A stretch of 64,000 nt of DNA from contig NZ_FPEG01000001.1 of the NCBI RefSeq assembly GCF_900117395.1, positions 642,192-706,191 on the forward strand. The letters run 5' to 3'. Source of the DNA: Agrococcus sp. Marseille-P2731 (GTDB taxonomy: Bacteria; Actinomycetota; Actinomycetes; Actinomycetales; Microbacteriaceae). The position numbers and the translations under genes were made by a program. A model generated the notes under the pieces. It saw only the letters and a list, made by a program, of their open reading frames with translations, ran no database searches and was not told where the DNA came from. Shown in pieces: positions 35,725-48,079 of the stretch (position 1 is the first letter of the stretch; each line of letters begins with the position of its first letter).

Positions 35725-36591
35725 GTGGTGCAACCGGCTGTGGCAGACATCATCGACGACGCGCGCTCGCGCCTCGCGGCGGTCGGCGTCGACGGCCCCG
35801 ACGCCGAGCTGCTCGCCGCCTGGGCGACGGGCCGCAGTCTCGGCGAGCTGCGCGTCGACATGACCCTCGGCCGCGCCATCGGGGCGGATGCGCTGGCGCG
35901 GTTCCGCGCGGCCGTCGCGCGCCGCGCGGCGCGCGAGCCGCTGCAGCACATCACCGGGCTCGCTCCGTTCCGCCACATCGAGCTCGCCGTCGGCCCCGGC
36001 GTCTTCACCCCGCGGCCGGAGACCGAGCTGCTCGTCGACGTGGCGCTCGACCACCTGCGGCACCGCGCTGACGCCGAGCCGCTCGTGCTCGACGTCGGCA
36101 CCGGCAGCGGAGCAGTGGCGATCGCGATCGCGCGCGAGAGCGATGCGCGCGTCGTCGCCGTCGAGGCGAGTCCGGCCGCTTACGTCTGGGCGCGCCGCAA
36201 CCTGGCGGCTCTCTCGCCCGCCACGGTGCTCCTGCACGCCGATGCGCGGGACGCGGCAGCCCTCGCCTCGGTCGGCATCCTGCCCGGGGCGCTCGCGGCG
36301 CTCGTGTCCAACCCGCCCTACGTGCCGCACGCATCCGTGCCCGCCGATCACGAGGTGCGCGGCTTCGACCCGCAGGGCGCGCTCTACTCCGGCGCGGATG
36401 GCCTCGACCTCGTGCGCGACCTCGTCTCGCTGGCTGCCGATCTCGTGCAGCCCGGCGGCCTCGTCGCCTTCGAGCATGCCGAGCAGCAGGGCCCGGCGAT
36501 CGTGCAGATGCTCGAGGATGCGGGGTTCCTGCATGCCCGCACGCGGCGCGACCTCGCGGGCCGCGACCGGGTCACCGCCGCCATCCGGTAG
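35725..36591 (+). CDS. prmC: Release factor glutamine methyltransferase
   Basis: A 288-residue SAM enzyme methylating the GGQ glutamine of RF1/RF2. It has the helical N-domain with REPLQHITG and FTPRPETELLV, the SAM motif VLDVGTGSGAVAIAIA and catalytic NPPY at 196-199. GTG 35725 fits both family length and the leaderless -10. The adjacent GTG at 35728 is equally possible. It is normally next to prfA; here accessory genes separate them. Confidence 0.95.
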   Translation: MVQPAVADIIDDARSRLAAVGVDGPDAELLAAWATGRSLGELRVDMTLGRAIGADALARFRAAVARRAAREPLQHITGLAPFRHIELAVGPGVFTPRPETELLVDVALDHLRHRADAEPLVLDVGTGSGAVAIAIARESDARVVAVEASPAAYVWARRNLAALSPATVLLHADARDAAALASVGILPGALAALVSNPPYVPHASVPADHEVRGFDPQGALYSGADGLDLVRDLVSLAADLVQPGGLVAFEHAEQQGPAIVQMLEDAGFLHARTRRDLAGRDRVTAAIR

Positions 36592-36604
36592 CGAGCCGCA
36601 CGAC

Positions 36605-36610
36605 TACCAT
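36605..36610 (+). promoter_or_regulatory. Leaderless -10 TACCAT
   Basis: TACCAT lies six bases before GTG 36617. Confidence 0.55.
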
Positions 36611-36616
36611 GGGCGG

Positions 36617-37303
36617 GTGCCCGCGATCCACGACTGCGCCGATCCCGCCTCCCTCCTCGCCGGGGTGCGCGCGGCGCGCACGGCGGTCGCTGCCGGCCAG
36701 AGCATCGTGATCCCGACCGACACCGTCTACGGCATCGCTGCCGACGCGTTCTCGCACACCGCGGTCGCCGGGCTGCTCGCGGCGAAGGGTCGCGATCGCG
36801 GCTTCCCGCCGCCGGTGCTCGTCGCCGACCGCCACATGGCGACCGCGCTCGCCGAGCGCGTGCCGGCCGAGATCGAGCCGCTGCTCGACGCGCACTGGCC
36901 CGGCCCGCTCACCGTGATCCTGCGCGCCCAGCCGTCCCTGACCTGGGATCTCGGGGACACGGGCGGCACCGTCGCCGTCCGGGTGCCCGACCACCCCATC
37001 GCGATCGAGCTGCTGCGCGAGACCGGCCCGCTCGCCGTCTCGAGCGCGAACAAGCACGGCATGCCTGCGCCGACCGAGGCCGCCGCTGCCGCCGAGATGC
37101 TCGGAGACAGCGTGGCGGTCGTGCTCGACGCCGGCACGGTGGGCGGCGCCGGCGACACCGCTGAGGCGGGGGAGCGGCGGCCGAACAACGGCTCCACGAT
37201 CCTCGACTGCTCGGCCGACGGCCCCTTCCGCATCGTGCGCCAGGGCGTGCTGCCGCGCGCGAGCATCGCCGCGGTGCTGGGCGCGATGCTCGCCGACGGA
37301 TGA
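36617..37303 (+). CDS. sua5: L-threonylcarbamoyladenylate synthase (Sua5/YrdC)
   Basis: A 228-residue enzyme forming threonylcarbamoyl-AMP for the tRNA t6A37 modification. Marks are GQSIVIPTDTVYGIAADAF, LAAKGRDRGFP, WPGPLTVIL, VRVPDHPIA and PLAVSSANKHGMPAPT. No separate C-terminal Sua5 domain is present, so it is the TsaC-like short form with a tail. GTG 36617 follows TACCAT by six bases. Confidence 0.93.
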   Translation: MPAIHDCADPASLLAGVRAARTAVAAGQSIVIPTDTVYGIAADAFSHTAVAGLLAAKGRDRGFPPPVLVADRHMATALAERVPAEIEPLLDAHWPGPLTVILRAQPSLTWDLGDTGGTVAVRVPDHPIAIELLRETGPLAVSSANKHGMPAPTEAAAAAEMLGDSVAVVLDAGTVGGAGDTAEAGERRPNNGSTILDCSADGPFRIVRQGVLPRASIAAVLGAMLADG

Positions 37304-37307
37304 TGCC

Positions 37308-38516
37308 GTGATCTTCCTCCTGATCACGCTCACGGCGGCGGTCGTCACGTTCGTCGCCTGCCGGGTGGTGCTCCGCTTCGCGCTGAAGCACGGCATCCAC
37401 CCCCCGGTGCGCGAGCGCGACGTGCACTCGCGCCCCACCCCGCGCCTGGGCGGCGTGGCGATGTGCATCGGCCTGCTCGCGACCTTCGGCATCGCCTCGC
37501 TGATCCCTGAGCTCGCGGGCGTCTTCGCCGAGCCGACGCGCATCTGGGCGCTGCTGGGCGGCGCGGTGGCGATCTGCGTCATCGGCGTGCTCGACGACCT
37601 CTTCGACCTCGACTGGATGCTGAAGCTCGGCGCGCAGATCCTGGTCGCCACCGGAGTGGCGTTCTTCGGCGTCCAGATCGTGAGCCTGCCGATCGGCGGC
37701 CTCACGGTGCCGTCGTCGACGATGGCGATCGTGCTGACGGTGCTCATCATCGTGCTGGTGATGAACGCCGTGAACTTCATCGACGGCCTCGACGGCCTCG
37801 TCGCCGGCACCACGATCATCGGCTCGACGGCGTTCTTCGGCTACATCTGGATCATCAGCCAGAACTTCAGCCAGCAGAACGCCTACTTCTCCCTCGCGAG
37901 CCTCATCACCGCCATCATCGTGGGCGTCTGCCTCGGCTTCCTGCCGGTCAACTGGCATCCGGCCCGCATGTTCATGGGCGACGGCGGTGCGCTCATGCTG
38001 GGCCTGCTGACGGCGGCGAGCGCGATCGCCGTGACCGGCCAGATCGACCTCGGCACCATGGGCGGCCGCAGCCAGATCCTGCCGGCCTTCATCCCCGTGC
38101 TCCTGCCGCTCGCGATCCTGCTGCTGCCGATGACCGACTTCGTGCTCGCCGTCGTGCGGCGCGTGATGAACGGCAACAGCCCCTTCGCCGCCGATCGCAA
38201 GCACCTGCACCACCGGCTGCTCGACATGGGCCACTCGCACCTCGGCGCCGTGCTGATCTTCTACGCCTGGACGACGGTCGTCTCGGTCGGCTGCCTGCTG
38301 TTCCTGCTGCCGATGCCCTGGTGGGTCGCTGTCGGCATCATGCTCGCCGGCTTCGTGCTGTGCGGCATCCTCACGGCCGCGCCCGTCAGCCGCCGGGTCT
38401 GGCGCACCTTCCTGCGGGTGGTGCGCGAGCGGCGCGCGGGGCATGGGAAGATGGGGGCGACCGATGTCGGCGCGCGCGTCGACACCCAGGCCGAGCCTCA
38501 GGGGGATCCCCGGTGA
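37308..38516 (+). CDS. wecA: Undecaprenyl-phosphate GlcNAc-1-P transferase, WecA/TagO family
   Basis: A 402-residue polytopic enzyme attaching a sugar-1-phosphate to undecaprenyl phosphate to start teichoic-acid or arabinogalactan-type polymer synthesis. About eleven helices are visible. Catalytic marks are RDVHSRPTPRLGG, VLDDLFDLDW, NAVNFIDGLDGL, FMGDGGALMLG and DRKHLHHRLLDMGHSH. It starts at GTG five bases after the sua5 stop, and its own stop overlaps the next gene (GTGA). It sits in the same order as mycobacterial rfe. Confidence 0.93.
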   Translation: MIFLLITLTAAVVTFVACRVVLRFALKHGIHPPVRERDVHSRPTPRLGGVAMCIGLLATFGIASLIPELAGVFAEPTRIWALLGGAVAICVIGVLDDLFDLDWMLKLGAQILVATGVAFFGVQIVSLPIGGLTVPSSTMAIVLTVLIIVLVMNAVNFIDGLDGLVAGTTIIGSTAFFGYIWIISQNFSQQNAYFSLASLITAIIVGVCLGFLPVNWHPARMFMGDGGALMLGLLTAASAIAVTGQIDLGTMGGRSQILPAFIPVLLPLAILLLPMTDFVLAVVRRVMNGNSPFAADRKHLHHRLLDMGHSHLGAVLIFYAWTTVVSVGCLLFLLPMPWWVAVGIMLAGFVLCGILTAAPVSRRVWRTFLRVVRERRAGHGKMGATDVGARVDTQAEPQGDPR

Positions 38517-38974
38517 CCACGACCCAGATCATGCAGCGCATCCTGCTGTGGGGCGGCATGCTGGCGGCAGCGGTCGCCATCGTCGGCGGGGTGGTCGGAT
38601 GGTTCCTGGCCGAGGGGGCGGGCGTCGCGTCCGCGCTGGTCGGCACGGCCCTCGCGATCGTCTTCTGCATGCTCACGGCCGGCAGCATCGTGCTCGCGCT
38701 CAAGGTCTCGAAGGGTGAGATGGTCTCCGGCGCCTTCTTCGGCGTCGTGCTCGGCGGCTGGCTGCTGAAGTTCGCCCTCTTCATCGTGCTCGTCTTCGTG
38801 CTCGGAGAGCAGGACTGGCTGCACCGCGGCGTCGCCTTCGGCTCGCTGCTCGTGGCCGTCATCGGCTCGCTCGTCATCGACTGCGTCGTGATCGCCACGA
38901 GCCGTCAGCCGACGATCGACAGCGACGCCGACGACGAGACCCAGGGGCGCCCCGCATCCGGCGCTCGCGCCTGA
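38513..38974 (+). CDS. AtpI-like membrane protein
   Basis: A 153-residue protein with four transmembrane helices and an acidic, disordered tail (SDADDETQGRPAS). Position directly before the ATP synthase genes matches actinobacterial AtpI-type proteins, thought to help assemble the c-ring. Sequence similarity to AtpI is weak by eye, so the name rests on context and topology. GTG 38513 overlaps the wecA stop. Confidence 0.75.
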   Translation: MTTTQIMQRILLWGGMLAAAVAIVGGVVGWFLAEGAGVASALVGTALAIVFCMLTAGSIVLALKVSKGEMVSGAFFGVVLGGWLLKFALFIVLVFVLGEQDWLHRGVAFGSLLVAVIGSLVIDCVVIATSRQPTIDSDADDETQGRPASGARA

Positions 38975-39016
38975 GATCGTGCGCCTGAACTGGCCGGGCG
39001 GCGGGCGCCGCTCTGC

Positions 39017-39022
39017 TAGAGT
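39017..39022 (+). promoter_or_regulatory. Promoter of the atp operon (-10 TAGAGT)
   Basis: TAGAGT is a close -10 match about 105-120 bases before the atpB start; no convincing -35 is seen. The leader contains GGCGCCAGGCGCC (around 39095-39107) as a possible small hairpin, and GAGGAAGAG near 39115-39123. Confidence 0.5.
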
Positions 39023-39139
39023 CGTGAGTGCTCCCCCCACTGCATCGCTCATCTTCGAGCGTGTCCGCGCGAGGGGGCGCACCGACGTCGAACCGGCGCC
39101 AGGCGCCATGAGGTTGAGGAAGAGACGCTGAACGCCTTG

Positions 39140-40247
<1,108 letters not shown>

Positions 40248-40254
40248 CGTTCGC

Positions 40255-40800
40255 ATGCTGAACCTTCCACTCACCATGGCGGAAGAGGGGGCCTCCCAGA
40301 ACCCGCTCCTCCCCGAGTTCTACGACATCCTGTGGTCGGCCGTCGTCTTCCTCGTCCTCCTGCTGATCTTCTGGAAGGTCGTCCTGCCTCGCATGCAGAA
40401 GCTGCTCGACGAGCGCTCCGCAGCGATCGAGGGCGGCATCAAGAAGGCGGAGGAGGCGCAGGCCGAGGCCGCTGCCGCTCTGGAGTCATACAACACGCAG
40501 CTCGCGGAGGCACGCGCCGAGGCGGCCCAGATCAAGGACAAGGCTCGCGCCGACGCCTCCAAGATCGAGGCAGACCTGAAGGCTCGCGCCGTCGAGGATG
40601 CCGAGCGCATCACCGCGCAGGCGCAGCAGCGCATCGAGCAGGAGCGCCAGGCGGCGTTCTCGTCGCTGAAGTCCGAGGTCGGCACGCTCGCCCTCGACCT
40701 CAGCGAGAAGGTCGTCGGCGAGTCGATGGACGACTCGCGCTCCTCGGCCATCGTCGACCGCTTCCTCGCTGACCTCGAGCGCGAGGGAGCGAACCGCTAG
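40255..40800 (+). CDS. atpF: ATP synthase Fo subunit b
   Basis: A 181-residue stator subunit: one N-terminal membrane helix (ILWSAVVFLVLLLIFWKVVLPRM) and a long Glu/Ala/Gln coiled coil to the end. The last codon shares a base with the atpH GTG start. Confidence 0.95.
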   Translation: MLNLPLTMAEEGASQNPLLPEFYDILWSAVVFLVLLLIFWKVVLPRMQKLLDERSAAIEGGIKKAEEAQAEAAAALESYNTQLAEARAEAAQIKDKARADASKIEADLKARAVEDAERITAQAQQRIEQERQAAFSSLKSEVGTLALDLSEKVVGESMDDSRSSAIVDRFLADLEREGANR

Positions 40801-41585
40801 TGGGCAGCGCGACCAGCCAGGCGCGAGCCGGCATCGACGAGGCGCTCAGGGCGCAGCCCTTCGCGGGGCTCGACGACGCGCGGGAGCTCTTCCGAGCCTC
40901 GCGTGCCCTCGAGCGCAGCTCGCAGGTGCTCTCCTCGCTGACCGATGCCACGGCGACGCCCGACTCGCGCGCGGCGCTCGCCGAGCGCGTGCTCGGGCAG
41001 CTCGGTGCACCGGCGAAGGCCGTGGTCGCGCACCTGGCCCGCCAGCGCTGGTCGAGTGCCGACGACATCCTCGCCGCGATCGACAGCGCGGGCATCCGCG
41101 TCGCCGTCCGCTCGGCGGGCGGTGCCGACGTCGCCGGCGAGATCGCCTCGTTCCAGCGCATCGTGGGCTCCGACCCCGAGCTCGAGCTGGCCATGGGCGG
41201 CCTGCGCGGCACGGCTGACGACAAGGCGCGGCTCGTCGAGCGGCTGCTCGCGGGGCGCTCGAACGACGCCACGCTGGCGATCCTCGACCACCTCGTCCGC
41301 ACGCCCCGCGGCCGTCGCATCGGGCAGCTGCTCCGTGGGGCTGCTGCCGAGGTCGCGGCGGCAGCGGGCGACTCGCTCGCCACCGTCACCACCGCGAGGG
41401 CGATCCCCGCTGACCAGCTCGACCGGCTCCGCGCCGGGCTCGAGCGGCAGTACGGCCGCTCGCTCCAGCTCCAGCAGATCGTCGACCCGGCAGTCCTCGG
41501 CGGACTCCGCGTCTCGATCGGCGACGACATCATCGACGGCACCGTCCGTTCCAAGTTCACCGACCTGCGCCTGAAGCTCGGCTAG
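40800..41585 (+). CDS. atpH: ATP synthase F1 subunit delta
   Basis: A 261-residue peripheral-stalk subunit. It is longer than the roughly 180-residue E. coli delta, as is usual in actinobacteria, with an added helical N-terminal part. The C-terminal [14 protein letters not shown]-like end ([16 protein letters not shown]) is typical. GTG 40800 overlaps the atpF stop by one base. Confidence 0.93.
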   Translation: MGSATSQARAGIDEALRAQPFAGLDDARELFRASRALERSSQVLSSLTDATATPDSRAALAERVLGQLGAPAKAVVAHLARQRWSSADDILAAIDSAGIRVAVRSAGGADVAGEIASFQRIVGSDPELELAMGGLRGTADDKARLVERLLAGRSNDATLAILDHLVRTPRGRRIGQLLRGAAAEVAAAAGDSLATVTTARAIPADQLDRLRAGLERQYGRSLQLQQIVDPAVLGGLRVSIGDDIIDGTVRSKFTDLRLKLG

Positions 41586-41611
41586 GTCGAAGCATCCGAA
41601 GAGGAAGACAC

Positions 41612-43246
41612 ATGTCAGAGCTCACCATCAGCCCCGACGAGATCAAGGGCGCCCTCGCCGACTTCGTCTCGTCCTACGAGGCGCAGGCCTCGACGACCGC
41701 CGAGGTCGGCCACGTCATCGACGCAGCCGACGGCATCGCGCACGTCGAGGGCCTCCCCGGCGTCATGGCCAACGAGCTCGTCCGCTTCGCGGACGGCACG
41801 CTCGGCCTCGCGCAGAACCTCGACGAGTCCGAGATCGGCGTCGTCGTGCTCGGTGAGTTCGCCGGCATCGAGGCGGGCATGGAGGTGACCCGCACGGGTG
41901 AGGTCCTCTCGGTCCCCGTCGGCGAGGGCTACCTCGGCCGTGTCGTCGACCCGCTCGGCAACCCGATCGACGGCCTGGGCGACGTCGCCACGAGCGGCCG
42001 TCGCGCGCTCGAGCTCCAGGCTCCCGGCGTCATGCAGCGCAAGTCGGTGCACGAGCCGCTGCAGACGGGCATCAAGGCCATCGACGCGATGATCCCCGTC
42101 GGCCGTGGTCAGCGCCAGCTGATCATCGGTGACCGCCAGACCGGCAAGACGGCCCTGGCGATCGACACGATCATCAACCAGAAGGCCAACTGGGACTCTG
42201 GCGACGTCAACAAGCAGGTGCGCTGCATCTACGTCGCGATCGGCCAGAAGGGCTCGACCATCGCCTCGGTGAAGGGCGCGCTCGAGGACGCCGGCGCCAT
42301 GGCCTACACGACGATCGTCGCCTCGCCCGCCTCCGACCCGGCCGGCTTCAAGTACCTCGCCCCCTACTCCGGCTCGGCCATCGGCCAGCAGTGGATGTAC
42401 GAGGGCAAGCACGTCCTGATCATCTTCGACGACCTGTCGAAGCAGGCGGAGGCCTACCGCGCCGTGTCGCTGCTGCTGCGCCGCCCGCCGGGCCGCGAGG
42501 CCTACCCGGGTGACGTCTTCTACCTGCACTCCCGCCTGCTCGAGCGCTGCGCCAAGCTCTCGGACGAGCTGGGCGCCGGTTCGATGACGGGCCTCCCGAT
42601 CATCGAGACCAAGGCCAACGACGTCTCGGCCTACATCCCGACCAACGTGATCTCGATCACCGACGGCCAGATCTTCCTCCAGTCCGACCTGTTCAACGCC
42701 AACCAGCGCCCCGCGGTCGACGTCGGCATCTCGGTCTCGCGAGTCGGCGGTGACGCACAGGTCAAGTCGATCAAGTCGGTCTCCGGCACGCTCAAGCTCG
42801 AGCTCGCGCAGTACCGCTCGCTGCAGGCCTTCGCGATGTTCGCATCCGACCTCGACGCCACCTCGCGTCGTCAGCTCGAGCGCGGTGCGCGACTGACCGA
42901 GCTGCTCAAGCAGCCGCAGTACTCGCCGTACCCGGTCGAGGAGCAGGTCGTCTCGATCTGGGCAGGCACGAACGGCAAGCTCGACACGATCGAGGTGAGC
43001 CAGGTGCTGCAGTTCGAGTCCGAGCTGCTCGAGCACCTGCGCAACAACAGCACCGTGCTGACGACGATCCGCGAGAGCAACAGGCTCGAGGACGACGTGA
43101 AGGCGCAGCTGGAGTCCGAGGTCGACGAGTTCACGCGGAACTGGCAGGGCAACGCGACCCCCAGCATCACGGACCCGGGCACCGAGTCGAACAACCCGAT
43201 GGTTGAGGACGTCAACCAGGAGCAGATCGTCAAGGGCCGTCGCTGA
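41612..43246 (+). CDS. atpA: ATP synthase F1 subunit alpha
   Basis: A 544-residue non-catalytic nucleotide-binding subunit, with Walker [15 protein letters not shown], the arginine-finger region [16 protein letters not shown], and a slightly extended C-terminus ending VKGRR. GAGGAAG precedes the ATG. Confidence 0.98.
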   Translation: MSELTISPDEIKGALADFVSSYEAQASTTAEVGHVIDAADGIAHVEGLPGVMANELVRFADGTLGLAQNLDESEIGVVVLGEFAGIEAGMEVTRTGEVLSVPVGEGYLGRVVDPLGNPIDGLGDVATSGRRALELQAPGVMQRKSVHEPLQTGIKAIDAMIPVGRGQRQLIIGDRQTGKTALAIDTIINQKANWDSGDVNKQVRCIYVAIGQKGSTIASVKGALEDAGAMAYTTIVASPASDPAGFKYLAPYSGSAIGQQWMYEGKHVLIIFDDLSKQAEAYRAVSLLLRRPPGREAYPGDVFYLHSRLLERCAKLSDELGAGSMTGLPIIETKANDVSAYIPTNVISITDGQIFLQSDLFNANQRPAVDVGISVSRVGGDAQVKSIKSVSGTLKLELAQYRSLQAFAMFASDLDATSRRQLERGARLTELLKQPQYSPYPVEEQVVSIWAGTNGKLDTIEVSQVLQFESELLEHLRNNSTVLTTIRESNRLEDDVKAQLESEVDEFTRNWQGNATPSITDPGTESNNPMVEDVNQEQIVKGRR

Positions 43247-43269
43247 CGCGAGCTCGCTGAGGAGGCGGA

Positions 43270-44154
43270 ATGGGAGCCCAGCTCCGGGTCTACACGCAGA
43301 AGATCAAGTCTGCGCAGTCGACCAAGAAGATCACGAAGGCGATGGAGCTCATCGCTGCATCGCGCATCCAGAAGGCACTCGTGCGCGTGAAGGCATCGAA
43401 CCCGTACGCGCGGGCGCTGACGCGCGCGGTGAGTGCGGTCGCCACGTTCTCGAACGAGGCGCACCCGCTCACCGTGGAGCGCGCAGAGCTCAAGCGGGCG
43501 GCGATCGTCGTCGTCACGAGCGACCGCGGCCTCGCCGGCGCGTTCAACTCGCAGATCATCCGCGAGACGGGCGAGCTGCGGGCGAAGCTCGAGTCGGAGG
43601 GCAAGGAGGTCGACCACTACCTGGTCGGCAACAAGGCCGTCGGCTACTTCAAGTTCCGGCAGCGCCCCTACATCCAGGAGTGGACGGGGCAGTCTGACGT
43701 GCCGAGCCCGGAGCTCGCGCAGGAGATCGCCGAGCGGGTGCTCGAGGCCTACGTCTCGGAGCAGGTCGACGAGATCCACGTCGTCTACAACCGCTTCGTC
43801 AGCATGATGACGCAGGACCCGACGACCGTGCGCCTGCTGCCGCTCGAGGTCGTGGAGGCCGAGGACGGCGACAGCGCCGAGCACCTCCCGCTCTACGAGT
43901 TCGAGCCGGAGCCGGCTCGCGTGCTCGACGCCCTGCTGCCGGTGTACGTCGAGAGCCGCATCTTCAACGCGCTCCTGCAGTCGGCCGCTGCGAAGCAGGC
44001 GGCCACGCAGAAGGCGATGAAGTCGGCCTCCGACAACGCCGACAAGCTCATCACCGACTACACCCGCCTGCGCAACAACGCGCGCCAGGCCGAGATCACG
44101 ACGCAGATCTCCGAGATCGTGGGCGGCGCGGACGCCCTCGCCTCGGCGAAGTAG
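43270..44154 (+). CDS. atpG: ATP synthase F1 subunit gamma
   Basis: A 294-residue rotor shaft. The N-terminal helix [25 protein letters not shown] and the C-terminal helix with [25 protein letters not shown] form the coiled coil; [10 protein letters not shown] is the conserved central motif. Confidence 0.97.
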   Translation: MGAQLRVYTQKIKSAQSTKKITKAMELIAASRIQKALVRVKASNPYARALTRAVSAVATFSNEAHPLTVERAELKRAAIVVVTSDRGLAGAFNSQIIRETGELRAKLESEGKEVDHYLVGNKAVGYFKFRQRPYIQEWTGQSDVPSPELAQEIAERVLEAYVSEQVDEIHVVYNRFVSMMTQDPTTVRLLPLEVVEAEDGDSAEHLPLYEFEPEPARVLDALLPVYVESRIFNALLQSAAAKQAATQKAMKSASDNADKLITDYTRLRNNARQAEITTQISEIVGGADALASAK

Positions 44155-45635
<1,481 letters not shown>

Positions 45636-45636
<1 letters not shown>

Positions 45637-45896
45637 TGGCACTGACCGTCAGCATCGTGTCCGCGCTCGAGGAGGTGTGGTCGGGCGACGCCTCGCAGGT
45701 GATCGCCAAGACCACCGAAGGCGAGATCGGCATCCTCTCGGGTCACGAGCCGGTGCTCGCCGTGCTCGCCGACGAGGGACAGGTGCGCGTCACCGACGCC
45801 TCCGGCACGGTGCACACGGTCGATGCCGCAGACGGCTTCCTCTCGGTCGACCACGATCGCGTCGAGATCGTCGCTCGGAACGCCAAGCTCGCGTGA
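45636..45896 (+). CDS. atpC: ATP synthase F1 subunit epsilon
   Basis: An 86-residue short epsilon made of the beta-sandwich domain (EGEIGILSGHEPVLAVL) only. The C-terminal two-helix inhibitory hairpin is absent, as in many actinobacteria. Its stop overlaps the start of yaaA (GTGA). Confidence 0.93.
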
Positions 45897-46630
45897 TCGT
45901 CCTGCTGCCGCCCAGCGAGACGAAGGCGGCAGGCGGGACGGGTGCGAGCCTCACGACGGCCAGGTCGGGTGAGTCCCAGCTGGGATTCCCCGGGCTGGCC
46001 GTCGCCCGTTCGCGGGCGCTGGACGCGCTCGATCGCCTGGTCGCCGCGGGCCAGGATGCGTCGACGCCTGCGAAGGCCCGGGCCGCTGCCGACAACGCCG
46101 CCGTCCGCACCTCGCCCACGATGCCGGCGATCGACCGCTACACGGGCGTGCTCTACGACGCGCTCGACGCCCGCTCGCTCGAGCCCGAGGCCCGCGCCTG
46201 GGTCGAGGACCACGTCGTGATCCAGTCGGCGCTGCTCGGCTTCGTGCGCGCATCCGACCCCATTCCGGCATACAAGGTGTCAGAGCACACGAAGCTGCCG
46301 GGCGAGCGGATGCGCGAGCTCTGGGGCGATGCCGGCCGCGTGATCGAGGGCTTCGCGCTCGACCTGCGCTCGAAGGCGTACGCGCAGCTCGCACCGGTCC
46401 CGGGGGCGGTGCCGATCGAGATCGTCTCGCCGGAGGGCAAGGCTCTCAACCACTGGAACAAGGCCGGCAAGGGCGCGCTCGTGCGATCGCTCGCGCGGGC
46501 GGGCGCCCGGGTGGGGTCGGCGGATGCGCTGGTGGCGTGGGCGGCGTCGGTCGAGGTGCCGCTGGTGCGCAGCGAGGCTGGCGTGCGTCTCGTCGTGCAG
46601 GATCCGCGGCTCGTCGCCGCACGCGGGTAG
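45893..46630 (+). CDS. yaaA: YaaA/DUF328 peroxide-stress family protein
   Basis: A 245-residue protein of the YaaA family, which in E. coli limits free iron and DNA damage under peroxide stress. The N-terminal LLPPSETKAAGG and the later RYTGVLYDALD, YKVSEHTKLPG and the IEIVSPEGKALNHWNKAGKGALVR block are typical. It starts at GTG 45893 overlapping atpC, so it is read with the atp operon. Confidence 0.9.
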   Translation: MIVLLPPSETKAAGGTGASLTTARSGESQLGFPGLAVARSRALDALDRLVAAGQDASTPAKARAAADNAAVRTSPTMPAIDRYTGVLYDALDARSLEPEARAWVEDHVVIQSALLGFVRASDPIPAYKVSEHTKLPGERMRELWGDAGRVIEGFALDLRSKAYAQLAPVPGAVPIEIVSPEGKALNHWNKAGKGALVRSLARAGARVGSADALVAWAASVEVPLVRSEAGVRLVVQDPRLVAARG

Positions 46631-46670
46631 TCGAGCGCGCGCTCCGCACGCGCGGCGCCCGTCGAGGACC

Positions 46671-46676
46671 TACCAT
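46671..46676 (+). promoter_or_regulatory. Leaderless -10 TACCAT
   Basis: TACCAT lies six bases before GTG 46683. Confidence 0.5.
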
Positions 46677-46682
46677 CGAGCC

Positions 46683-47042
46683 GTGAGCAATCGGCCGGAG
46701 ACGCTGGAGCGGATCAGCGCGGCGTTCGAGCCGCTGCCCATCAGGCTGCAGCCCATGTTCGGAGAGCACGCGATCTACTGCGACGACCGCATCTTCGGCT
46801 TCGTCTGCGAGGACACGCTGCTGCTGAAGCTCGTGCCAGAGGCAGCCGAGCTGACGGAACACCTACCCAGGGCGGAGGCGTACCCGGGGTCGAAGCCATA
46901 CGGCGTCGTGGACGACGACGCGATGGACGACGTCGACTGGCTGCACGACGTGGCCCAGACGATCGCGTCCACGCAGCCGCGCAAGCCGGCGCGCGAGCGA
47001 GGCGCGGCTCGGCAGGGGTCGAAGCGGCCGGCGGCGGACTAG
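46683..47042 (+). CDS. TfoX N-terminal-domain protein
   Basis: A 119-residue protein matching the TfoX/Sxy N-terminal domain: ISAAFEPLPIRLQPMFGEHAIYCDDRIFGFVCEDTLLLKL, then YPGSKPYGVVDDDAMDD, and a basic tail (RKPARERGAARQGSKRP). It lacks the C-terminal TfoX domain. In proteobacteria TfoX activates competence genes; actinobacterial stand-alone versions are uncharacterised. Confidence 0.8.
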   Translation: MSNRPETLERISAAFEPLPIRLQPMFGEHAIYCDDRIFGFVCEDTLLLKLVPEAAELTEHLPRAEAYPGSKPYGVVDDDAMDDVDWLHDVAQTIASTQPRKPARERGAARQGSKRPAAD

Positions 47043-47089
47043 GCCGCAGCCGCTCGCACCGTGTCAGCCGCCGCTCACCGGCTCGCGCC

Positions 47090-47095
47090 TAGGCT
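47090..47095 (+). promoter_or_regulatory. Leaderless -10 TAGGCT
   Basis: TAGGCT lies six bases before ATG 47102. Confidence 0.55.
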
Positions 47096-47101
47096 GACAG
47101 C

Positions 47102-48055
47102 ATGACGCGCACACTCGGGAACAGCGGCATCGAGGTCTCGCCCATCGGCCTCGGATGCAACAACTTCGGCCGCATGGGCACTCGCACCGAGGATCAGGCG
47201 GGCACCGACGCCGTGATCCACGCGGCGATCGACCACGGGATCACCCTGTTCGACACCGCCGACATCTACGGCAACCCCGCCACCGCCTCCGAGACCCTCA
47301 TGGGCGCCTCGCTCGCCAAGGCCGGCAGCGCCGCCCGCGACAAGGTCGTGCTCGCGACCAAGTGGGGCCACCAGCAGTTCGCGATCGAGGGCACCGAGGA
47401 CTGGGGACCGAAGGGCGCCCGCGGCTACATCCGCAGCGCGGTCGAGGCCTCGCTGCGCCGCCTGCAGACCGACCGCATCGAGCTCTACCAGCTGCACACC
47501 CCCGACACCGAGACGCCGATCGAGGAGACCGTGCGCGCCCTCGACGAGCTCGTCGACGAGGGCAAGATCCTCGCCTACGGCCACTCGAACTTCAGCACGG
47601 AGCAGATCGCCGAGGCTGCCGAGGTCGAGACGCCGAACGGCTTCGTCACGGCGCAGGACGAGTACTCGCTCGTCGCTCGCGACGTCGAGAAGGAGGTGCT
47701 GCCTGCGGTGCTCGAGGTGGGCATCGGCTTCCTGCCCTACTTCCCGCTCGCCAACGGCCTGCTCTCTGGCAAGTACTCGCGCGGCACGGGGCCGGCGGAT
47801 GCGCGGCTCACGGCTCTGAAGCCGCAGCTGCTCGACGAGGTGGACTGGTCGCGCATCGACGAGTACGAGCGCATCGCCCGCGATTCGGGCCGCTCGATGC
47901 TCGACACCACCTTCCAGTGGCTGCTGGCGCAGCCGGCCGTGACGAGCGTGATCGCAGGCGCGACCCGGCCGGAGCAGGTCGTGCAGAACGCGGCGGCCGG
48001 CGGGTCCTCGCTCGACGCCGCGACGGTCGAGGAGATCTCGCACCTGTTCGCATAG
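47102..48055 (+). CDS. Aldo/keto reductase
   Basis: A 317-residue NADPH-dependent aldo/keto reductase with an (alpha/beta)8 barrel. The catalytic Asp and Tyr are in LFDTADIYGNP, the Lys in VVLATKWGHQ and the His in IELYQLHTPD. The cofactor end SVIAGATRPEQVVQNAAA is typical. Substrate unknown. Confidence 0.93.
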   Translation: MTRTLGNSGIEVSPIGLGCNNFGRMGTRTEDQAGTDAVIHAAIDHGITLFDTADIYGNPATASETLMGASLAKAGSAARDKVVLATKWGHQQFAIEGTEDWGPKGARGYIRSAVEASLRRLQTDRIELYQLHTPDTETPIEETVRALDELVDEGKILAYGHSNFSTEQIAEAAEVETPNGFVTAQDEYSLVARDVEKEVLPAVLEVGIGFLPYFPLANGLLSGKYSRGTGPADARLTALKPQLLDEVDWSRIDEYERIARDSGRSMLDTTFQWLLAQPAVTSVIAGATRPEQVVQNAAAGGSSLDAATVEEISHLFA

Positions 48056-48079
48056 CCGGGCCGCGGCGCCGGCCGCCGC